From Archangium sp. (GTDB taxonomy: Bacteria > Myxococcota > Myxococcia > Myxococcales > Myxococcaceae), in assembly GCA_022843845.1 (NCBI GenBank), contig JALHMW010000016.1, positions 1 to 64,000 of the forward strand: a stretch of DNA of 64,000 bases. The letters are read 5' to 3'. The notes under the pieces were generated by a model. That model did not search any database, had not been told where the DNA came from, and saw only the letters and a list, made by a program, of their open reading frames with translations. Position numbers and translations under genes: made by a program. Positions 18,855-24,940 of this stretch are shown piece after piece (position 1 is the first letter of the stretch; each line of letters starts with the position of its first letter).

Positions 18855-19838
18855 ATGGACGACCGCATTCGCACCGCGCTCGCAGCTCACGGCGCGACGC
18901 TCACCTCGGTGAAGCCGCTCCACGGCGGGGCGTGCCAGGAGAACTTCAAGGTCGAGCTGACCGTCGACGGCAAGGCCCAGACGATGGCCCTGCGCAGCGA
19001 CGCGAAGAGTTCGCTGCCCGGGAGCATTCATCGCAAGGCCGAGTTCTCCGTCATCGAGGCCGCGACGAGGGCCGGCGTGAAGACCCCTGCCGCGCGGTGG
19101 CTCTCGCTCGATCTGCTCCGGCAGGGCGCCGACGCGTACTTCCTCGACTGGGTGACGGGCGAGGCGATCGGCCGACGCGTCGTTCGCAACCCCGAGCTCG
19201 ACGGCGCACGCGCAAAGTTGCCGGGAGAGCTGGCGGCGACCCTCGCGAAGCTGCACACGATCACGCCTGCGACGACGACGCTCCCGCTCAGACTCCCGCG
19301 CGCCTCGCCCGCCGAAGACGCCCTGCGCGACCTCGTCGAGATGATGGGCCGCATGCCGGGCGTGTACCCGGCCGTCGAGTTCGCGCTGCAGTGGTTGTCG
19401 GCCCGGATTCCCGAGGAGCGCGAGGTCGTGCTCGTGCACGGCGACTTCCGCACCGGCAACTTCATGGTGACGCCCGACGGGCTCTCGGCCGTGCTCGACT
19501 GGGAGTTCGCGCGCTGGGGCTCGCCGTACGAAGACCTCGGGTGGATCTCGGTGCGTGACTGGCGCTTCAACCGGCTCGAGCTGCCCGTCGGTGGCTTCTC
19601 GAAGCGGGCCCCGTTCTACGCGGCGTACGCGCAGGCGAGTGGGCGCACCGTCGATGAGCGCGCCGTGCTGTGGTGGGAGATCGTCGGTAACCTCCGCTGG
19701 GCGCTCGGCAGCGTGAACCAGGGCGAGCGCTACCTCTCGGGCGAACAGACCGATCTCGAGCTCATCGCCATCGCGCGCCGCAACGTCGAGATGGAGTTCG
19801 AGGCCCTGCGCCTCATTCGAAGAGGGAGGCTCGACTGA
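18855..19838 (+). CDS. Acyl-CoA-associated phosphotransferase (APH/ACAD10-type kinase, LvaA-like)
   Basis: 327 residues from the ATG at 18855. The APH kinase fold is clear: HGDFRTGNFM at about 195-204 supplies the catalytic Asp197 and Asn202, and AVLDWEFARWG holds the metal-binding Asp. Homologues of this subtype act on hydroxyacyl-CoAs, not antibiotics: the N-terminal domain of ACAD10/11 and LvaA of the levulinate (lva) pathway phosphorylate 4-hydroxyacyl-CoA. The genomic context here (DUF6285 protein and acyl-CoA dehydrogenase immediately downstream) matches lvaABC order. Assignment to hydroxyacid catabolism is inferred from family and synteny. One base separates it from the next gene. Confidence 0.8.
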   Translation: MDDRIRTALAAHGATLTSVKPLHGGACQENFKVELTVDGKAQTMALRSDAKSSLPGSIHRKAEFSVIEAATRAGVKTPAARWLSLDLLRQGADAYFLDWVTGEAIGRRVVRNPELDGARAKLPGELAATLAKLHTITPATTTLPLRLPRASPAEDALRDLVEMMGRMPGVYPAVEFALQWLSARIPEEREVVLVHGDFRTGNFMVTPDGLSAVLDWEFARWGSPYEDLGWISVRDWRFNRLELPVGGFSKRAPFYAAYAQASGRTVDERAVLWWEIVGNLRWALGSVNQGERYLSGEQTDLELIAIARRNVEMEFEALRLIRRGRLD

Positions 19839-19839
19839 C

Positions 19840-20256
19840 ATGCAGCATCGACCCGATCACCCCACCCTGCTCGACGCCGTGGCGCAGTTTCTGCTCGGCG
19901 TCGTGAGCCCGAAGCTCGAGGCTGACAAGGCGCTCCAGTTCCGTGTGCTCATCGCCGCCAACCTCGCGAGCGTCGTCGCGAACGAGCAGCGCACCGAGGC
20001 GACCCGCTTCGCCGCCGAGGTCGCGCGCTTGAAGACGCTGCTGCCCGACGAGGCTCAGGCGCTTCCGCTCGACTCGACCGATCGCCAGACGCGGCTCGAC
20101 GCGCTCGAGACCCTCAACCGCGCGCTCGCCATGAAGCTGCGCGCAGGCACCCTGTCGACGGAGCAGCTCGCTCACACCCTCGAGGCCCTCTTCGCCACCG
20201 CGAAGGACACGCTCGAGGTCACCAACCCGCGGTTCGATACAGCTCACGAGGCCTGA
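19840..20256 (+). CDS. DUF6285 small protein (LvaB-like)
   Basis: 138 residues, all-helical, no signal peptide. The N-terminus MQHRPDHPTLLDAVAQFLLG and the segment FRVLIAANLASVVANEQ match the DUF6285 pattern (RPxxxELLxAVxxFL then FxxRVAANxL). DUF6285 genes commonly sit between an APH-type kinase and an acyl-CoA dehydrogenase. In the lva pathway the equivalent small protein LvaB is needed for LvaA kinase activity. The gene begins 1 base after the kinase stop and ends 1 base before the dehydrogenase start, so co-expression is near certain. A structural partner of the kinase is the best guess. Confidence 0.75.
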   Translation: MQHRPDHPTLLDAVAQFLLGVVSPKLEADKALQFRVLIAANLASVVANEQRTEATRFAAEVARLKTLLPDEAQALPLDSTDRQTRLDALETLNRALAMKLRAGTLSTEQLAHTLEALFATAKDTLEVTNPRFDTAHEA

Positions 20257-20257
20257 C

Positions 20258-21451
20258 ATGGACTTTCTGCTCAATGAAGTGCTCTCGGTGACGCGCCACC
20301 GCGTTCGCCAGTTCGTCGACGCGCACATCATCCCCGTCGAGGATCAGGTCTTCGCCGAAGATCGCGCGGGCAAACGCGACACGCTCAAGCAGCTCCAGGC
20401 TCGCGCGCGGGCCGATGGGCTCTGGGTGCCGCACCTGCCGCCCTCGATGGGCGGACTCGGGCTCGGGCCGATGGGCATGTGCGCGCTGTTCCGTGAGATG
20501 GGCCGCAGCCCGATCGGCGCGAAGGTCTTCAACTGCGACGCGCCCGATCAGGGCAACATGGATCTGCTCCTGATGGCCGCGAGCAAGGCGCATCAAGATC
20601 AGTACCTCGCGCCGCTGGTGCGCGCGGAAGTGACGAGCGCGTTCTGCATGACCGAGCCCGCACCCGGCGCTGGCGCCGACCCGACCAACCTGCGCACGGC
20701 CGCGACGAAGGTCGACGGCGGCTGGGAGATCACCGGACGCAAGTGGTACTCGACCGGCGCCCGCAACGCGTCGTTCCTCGTGGTGATGGCGCGCACCAGC
20801 CCCGACCCGCGCACCGGAGCGTCGATGTTCCTCGTCGACCGGAACGCGAAGGGCGTGCAGTACGTTCGCGACATTCCGACGCTGGGCGATCAGGTGCTCG
20901 ACCACCACGAAGGTGAAGTGGCGTTCGAGGGCGTGCGCGTCGCTGATGACGCGGTGCTTGGGCAGATCGGCGACGGCTTCAAGCTCGCGCAGGTGCGCCT
21001 GGTGCCGGCGCGGCTGACCCACTGCATGCGATGGCTGGGGCTCGCCGAACGCTCACTCGAGCTGTGCAAGAAGTACATCACCGAGCGCGTCAGCTTCGGC
21101 AAGGAACTCGCTCGCCATCAGCTCATTCAAGACATGATCGCCCGCAACGTGAGCGGCATTCACGCCGGCAATCTGATGACGCTCCACGCTGCGTGGATGC
21201 TGGAGCAGGGCAAGGCGAAGGAGGCGAAGCCGTACTCGTCGATGGCCAAGACACACGTCGCGCGGCTGCTGTGCCAGGTGCTCGACGACGCGATCCAGAT
21301 GCACGGTGGGCTCGGGTACTCCGACGACGTGCCGTTCGGGCGCTGGTATCGATCGGCGCGGGCAGCACGCCTCGCCGACGGGCCAGACGAAGTGCACATC
21401 ATCACCGTGGCGCGAGATTGGCTGCTCGGCCGCCTCGACGTGCTGGTGTGA
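20258..21451 (+). CDS. Acyl-CoA dehydrogenase (LvaC-like)
   Basis: 397 residues, standard for the family. FAD/acyl-CoA binding segments are present: FCMTEPAPGAGADPTNLRT, WEITGRKWYSTGA, and the C-terminal helical domain with ERVSFGKELARHQLIQDMIA and QMHGGLGYSDDVPFGRWYRS. In ACAD10/11 and LvaC-type enzymes the dehydrogenase domain eliminates phosphate from a phosphorylated hydroxyacyl-CoA to yield an enoyl-CoA. That role is inferred from the kinase neighbour; ordinary alpha,beta-dehydrogenation cannot be excluded from sequence. Last gene of the plus-strand cluster. The 117 bases to the next, convergent gene show no clear terminator. Confidence 0.88.
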   Translation: MDFLLNEVLSVTRHRVRQFVDAHIIPVEDQVFAEDRAGKRDTLKQLQARARADGLWVPHLPPSMGGLGLGPMGMCALFREMGRSPIGAKVFNCDAPDQGNMDLLLMAASKAHQDQYLAPLVRAEVTSAFCMTEPAPGAGADPTNLRTAATKVDGGWEITGRKWYSTGARNASFLVVMARTSPDPRTGASMFLVDRNAKGVQYVRDIPTLGDQVLDHHEGEVAFEGVRVADDAVLGQIGDGFKLAQVRLVPARLTHCMRWLGLAERSLELCKKYITERVSFGKELARHQLIQDMIARNVSGIHAGNLMTLHAAWMLEQGKAKEAKPYSSMAKTHVARLLCQVLDDAIQMHGGLGYSDDVPFGRWYRSARAARLADGPDEVHIITVARDWLLGRLDVLV

Positions 21452-21568
21452 CGCGGTCTGGTGTGAGCTCGTTGAAGGTCATTCGCTCGAACTGACCGAA
21501 CGCAGCCCGCATTCACGTGCGGTCACGTCGTTGCGGAACGAGGTGATCGGCCGACGCCGGGAGAACGC

Positions 21569-22864
21569 TCAACGTCGGCGGAGGGTCAGCCCGAGGAGCA
21601 TGATCAGCGCGAGCGCGCCCAGCTCCGACGTCGAGTTGCAGCCGCACCCGGGTTGAGGCGTCGAGGTGCATCGGCCGGCCTCGCACATCTGGACGGAGCT
21701 GCAGATGGCGCACGCGCCGCCGTTCATGCCGCACGTTTGATCCGTCGCCTGCACGCACACCAGCCCGTTGCAGCAGCCGTTGCAGGTGAGCGGGCCACAC
21801 GTTCCGGTCGCGGTGCCGCCGGCGCTCGCTGTGCCGCCCGCGCTTGCCGTTCCGCCTGCGCTCGCGGTGCCGCCACCTGCAGAACCACCCGCCGCAGCGC
21901 CACCGGCCGCAGCGCCACCGGCCGCAGCGCCGCCCGCTGCAGCTCCACCGGCCGCAGCTCCACCAGCCGCAGAGCCACCAGCTGCAGAGCCACCAGCTGC
22001 AGAGCCACCACCGGCCGCGCCACCACCGGCCGCACCGCCACCCATTCCACCGTCCGCGCCGCAACCGCCAAGTGACATCGTGACCTGATTGATGGTCCCG
22101 CTCGCGGCGTCGGTGACGGCCATCGACTCGACGCAGCTGCCGTTGCCGAGCAGGAACTGGCCGAAGAAGGCGCGGGCGTACCGTTTGTAGACGGCCGAGC
22201 GCGCCATGTTCCACGTCGCGAAGGAACACCCGAGCGTGCAGAGCGAATTCGACGGCTCCTGTGGATCGCAGTGGTTCGCCATCGGCACGTTGAAGCGGCC
22301 CTTCAGTCCCTGCTTCGCGGTGAACCACGGCACGGTGTTGTTCTGCGTGTTGCACGCCTGTGGAGGTGCGAACTCGAAGAGCGTGGGGGCCATCACGTTC
22401 GCCACCTGCGCCGCGCCGAGCCCGTTGGCGTCGACCGGATCGAGCAGCACGACGGCGCGAGTCAGGGGGCGCTGCGCCGCCGCAAGGAATGCCGCGAGGG
22501 CTCCTGCGCTGTGACCGCCGAACGCGAGGCGCTGCGCATCGCCAAGCCCCGCCGTCACCGTCGCGTCGACCGCGGCGAGCAGGACGAGCGCGTTGCGCGC
22601 GTGGTCACCACTCCCGCCCGGAAACTGGGGCGCGACCACCACCACACCGTCGGCCTGGAGCGCCTGCGCGAGCCCGCGCACGTTGTCCTTCGAGTTCGAG
22701 AACCCGTGTCCCAACGCCACGATTGGAAAGGGCCCTGTGCCCGCGGGCGTGTAGCGATCGACCTGGACCGGTGCCGAAATACCGTTGACCATCACCGAGA
22801 ACGTGGTCTGCGCGTGAGCGAGGCCGGCGACGAGGAACAGCGCGAGCGCGGGGCGAGCAATCAT
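21569..22864 (-). CDS. Secreted alpha/beta hydrolase with Ala/Gly linker and MYXO-CTERM-like tail
   Basis: 431 residues from the ATG at 22864, which exposes the signal peptide MIARPALALFLVAGLAHAQ. The alpha/beta-hydrolase domain spans about 22-280: ALGHGFSN holds the oxyanion region, FGGHSAGALAA the nucleophile Ser, and VVLLDPVDANG the likely acid. It resembles chlorophyllase/PET-hydrolase-like lipases. An Ala/Gly/Ser repeat linker follows, then a Cys-rich knot (CGPLTCNGCCNGLVC). The C-terminus CGCNSTSELGALALIMLLGL plus three Arg matches a MYXO-CTERM sorting tail: Cys motif, hydrophobic helix, basic end. Divergent from the type II secretion operon, which makes it a plausible substrate. Confidence 0.85.
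   Translation of the reverse strand: MIARPALALFLVAGLAHAQTTFSVMVNGISAPVQVDRYTPAGTGPFPIVALGHGFSNSKDNVRGLAQALQADGVVVVAPQFPGGSGDHARNALVLLAAVDATVTAGLGDAQRLAFGGHSAGALAAFLAAAQRPLTRAVVLLDPVDANGLGAAQVANVMAPTLFEFAPPQACNTQNNTVPWFTAKQGLKGRFNVPMANHCDPQEPSNSLCTLGCSFATWNMARSAVYKRYARAFFGQFLLGNGSCVESMAVTDAASGTINQVTMSLGGCGADGGMGGGAAGGGAAGGGSAAGGSAAGGSAAGGAAAGGAAAGGAAAGGAAAGGAAAGGSAGGGTASAGGTASAGGTASAGGTATGTCGPLTCNGCCNGLVCVQATDQTCGMNGGACAICSSVQMCEAGRCTSTPQPGCGCNSTSELGALALIMLLGLTLRRR
21880..22045 (-). repeat. 15-bp minisatellite coding Ala/Gly/Ser linker
   Basis: About ten imperfect in-frame copies of a 15-base unit (on the plus strand CCACCGGCCGCAGCG with variants) encode repeated Gly-Gly-Ala-Ala/Ser-Ala. A second short array of three 18-base units (GGTACSAGC-type, coding GGTASA) lies just upstream at about 21818-21865. 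Confidence 0.85.
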
Positions 22865-23020
22865 GGGCGCGCTCTTCGCTCGATCTTTGGCCGGGGTGCA
22901 AGCCGCTCGAACTCGACACAATGGCCATTGGACAACTTCAGGGAGCTGGTTCTCGACACGATGGCAGGCGCGCGAACGTCATCGTGCGCCCAACCTCGTG
23001 CAAGCACATGCGCGGCGTGG

Positions 23021-23036
23021 TGGCACCGGGGTTGCT
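23021..23036 (+). promoter_or_regulatory. Sigma-54-like -24/-12 element before the first gspC paralogue
   Basis: TGGCACCGGGGTTGCT matches the sigma-54 consensus TGGCAC-N5-TTGCW at all conserved positions, with the invariant GG-N10-GC spacing. The start codon follows 12 bases later, so a transcript from it would be almost leaderless. The same 22-base neighbourhood recurs with 19 identities at 23964-23988 before the second paralogue. There is no experimental support, and the short leader is a caution. Confidence 0.5.
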
Positions 23037-23048
23037 CAGCAGGTGGTC

Positions 23049-23867
23049 ATGCGACTGAGGACCTCGCTCACGCTCCACTTCGCGCCGTTCTTCATCCTCG
23101 CGGTGCTCGCGTTTCTCATCGTCACGCCGCTGACGACCGGGCTCGAGGTGGTGCTCTCGTCGCTCCCGGAGGAAGCGCCAGAGGCCGTCACGCCACCGGC
23201 TGATGGAGCGACCCAACTCCCTGGCGCCCGGCTCGGAGCGCTCCTTGGCCTGCCGCTGGGGACCGGGGAACCACCTGCTCCGCCAGCCGCGACCCTGGCG
23301 CCATTCCCTGCGCGGTTGCTGGGAACACTCTCGTCCTCGCTCCGCGAGCGCTCGGTCGCGACCCTGCTGATGACGTCAGGCCGGGCCCGCTCCGTCTGGG
23401 AAGGCGACGTGGTGCTCGACGCCGAGGTGTTCGCCATCGAGCGCGACGCGGTGGTCTTGCGCCGCGGCGCGACGCTCCAAAGACTCACGATGCACGAAGG
23501 GTCTTCAATTCCATACACGGCGAGCGCCTGGGTCGTGCCGATGTCTGCAAATGACTTCGTCGTCTCGCGCGCCGAGGTGATGAGCAGGCTGGGCGACCTC
23601 TACGGGCTCGCGCGCGGGGTGCAGGTCATTCCGGCGTTCCGCGACGGCCTTCCCATCGGCTTCCGCTTCGCGCGCGTCGGCCCCGACTCGCCCGCCGCCA
23701 CCCTGGGCCTCGAGTCCGGAGACGTGATCCGCGCCGTCAACGGCCAGCCGCTCGACTCGATGCAGCGCCTGCTGTCGCTCGTCGCCACTCTGGAGCGCAC
23801 CACCCAGGTCGACCTCGAGGTCGAACGCGCAGGCCAGGTTCAGACCCACCACTACCGCCTCAACTGA
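23049..23867 (+). CDS. GspC-like type II secretion inner-membrane protein, paralogue 1
   Basis: 272 residues from the ATG at 23049 (MRLRTSLTLHFAPFFILAVL); one membrane helix at about 12-30. A proline-rich linker is followed by a GspC homology-region domain (ARLLGTLSSSLRERSVATLL ... WEGDVVLDAEVFAIERDAVV) and a C-terminal PDZ domain (GFRFARVGPDSPAATLGLESG, then DVIRAVNGQPLDS). Its domain order equals that of the next gene, with which it shares the phrase IVPAF/VIPAF and the PDZ core. GspC links the inner-membrane platform to the secretin via the homology region. Two tandem GspC proteins are unusual. No ribosome site is obvious. Confidence 0.75.
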   Translation: MRLRTSLTLHFAPFFILAVLAFLIVTPLTTGLEVVLSSLPEEAPEAVTPPADGATQLPGARLGALLGLPLGTGEPPAPPAATLAPFPARLLGTLSSSLRERSVATLLMTSGRARSVWEGDVVLDAEVFAIERDAVVLRRGATLQRLTMHEGSSIPYTASAWVVPMSANDFVVSRAEVMSRLGDLYGLARGVQVIPAFRDGLPIGFRFARVGPDSPAATLGLESGDVIRAVNGQPLDSMQRLLSLVATLERTTQVDLEVERAGQVQTHHYRLN

Positions 23868-23969
23868 TCGCGACGTGCCGTTTGGTCATGCCCACCTCCC
23901 TCTCGTTGACAAATTGGCAGAGACGCCGCGCGGAGGGTCCGATTTCACCAGTAATTTCAAGGCCCTTGG

Positions 23970-23985
23970 TGGCATCCGGCTTGCT
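23970..23985 (+). promoter_or_regulatory. Sigma-54-like -24/-12 element before gspC
   Basis: TGGCATCCGGCTTGCT has the GG-N10-GC spacing and the TGGCA and TTGCT cores. The preferred GTG start lies 16 bases downstream. A TTGACA hexamer at 23906-23911 might instead serve a sigma-70-type promoter, but no convincing -10 follows. The element and flanks match those before the first gspC paralogue at 19 of 22 positions. Confidence 0.4.
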
Positions 23986-24001
23986 CAGTGTACCCCCTGC
24001 C

Positions 24002-24928
24002 GTGGAGTTCCTCTTCAAACGACACTTCTGGTTGGTCCACCTCGCGTTCCTGTTCGGGGTGGCGTTCTTCATCGGGAAGACGGCGAACGCCTTCATCGAG
24101 GCCGAGCTGTTGCCACTGCCGACCGGAGAAGGCCGCCGCGCGCTCAAGCCGCAGGTGGTCGAGCCGATCGCCCAGCTGGTGCTCGACCGCATCGCGGCGC
24201 TGACCGGCCTGCCGGTGCCCAAGCCCGAGCCCGAGGTGAAGGAGCCGGTCGCGCCCGTCGTCGACATGGACTCGGCGCCCATTCACTCGTCGCTGCGGCT
24301 CAAGCTGCTCGGCACCCTGGTGGCCGGCAACCCCCAGTGGTCGGTGGCCTCGATTCAAGACGTGGTGACGCTCAAGACCAACACCTACATGGTTGGCGAC
24401 ACCATTCAGGGCGCCGAGGTGCTCGAGATCGAGCGCAAGCGTGTGATCATCAAACACAACAATCGCCGTGAGTACATCGACGAGAACCCGGGCGATGGAA
24501 CGATGGCGCCGCCTCCGCCGGTGCAGACGATCGCCGCGGCGCCTGCCAAGTACAACGACCAGCCGCCGCCCGCCGTCGGCCTCGGCTCGACCATCAAGCA
24601 GATGAGCGAGAACGAGTACGAGGTGCCGCGCGCCGAGATCGACAAGACGCTCTCGAACCTGAACGACGTCGCGATGCAGGCCCGCATCGTGCCTGCGTTC
24701 AAGGACGGCGTGGCCCAGGGCTTCAAGCTGTTCTCGATTCGGCCCGACTCGATCTACTCGAAGATCGGCGTCCAGAACGGTGACGTCATCAAACGCATCA
24801 ATGGGTACGACCTCAACAGCCCCGAGAAGGCGCTCGAGGTGTACTCCAAGCTGAAAGAGGCGGGGCGCATCGACATCGAGGTCGAGCGCAACGGCGCCAC
24901 GGTTCGCAAGACCTACAACGTTCGCTGA
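24002..24928 (+). CDS. gspC: GspC, type II secretion inner-membrane clamp protein
   Basis: 308 residues from the GTG at 24002 (MEFLFKRHFWLVHLAFLFGV), chosen because it places one membrane helix at the N-terminus as in other GspC proteins. An ATG at 23882 would add 40 residues and cannot be excluded. The homology region is at about 100-160 (LRLKLLGTLVAGNPQWSVAS, then DTIQGAEVLEIERKRVII). The C-terminal PDZ domain at about 220-305 includes IRPDSIYSKIGVQNGDVIKR. GspC contacts GspD N0 in the periplasm and recruits substrates. It begins the canonical gspC-to-gspN gene order; gspD starts 12 bases after its stop. Confidence 0.88.
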   Translation: MEFLFKRHFWLVHLAFLFGVAFFIGKTANAFIEAELLPLPTGEGRRALKPQVVEPIAQLVLDRIAALTGLPVPKPEPEVKEPVAPVVDMDSAPIHSSLRLKLLGTLVAGNPQWSVASIQDVVTLKTNTYMVGDTIQGAEVLEIERKRVIIKHNNRREYIDENPGDGTMAPPPPVQTIAAAPAKYNDQPPPAVGLGSTIKQMSENEYEVPRAEIDKTLSNLNDVAMQARIVPAFKDGVAQGFKLFSIRPDSIYSKIGVQNGDVIKRINGYDLNSPEKALEVYSKLKEAGRIDIEVERNGATVRKTYNVR

Positions 24929-24940
24929 AACGAATTGATC

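Noticed and set aside
18855..19838. Aminoglycoside resistance gene
   Set aside because: The APH fold is shared, but neighbours (DUF6285, acyl-CoA dehydrogenase) indicate the acyl-CoA-linked branch.
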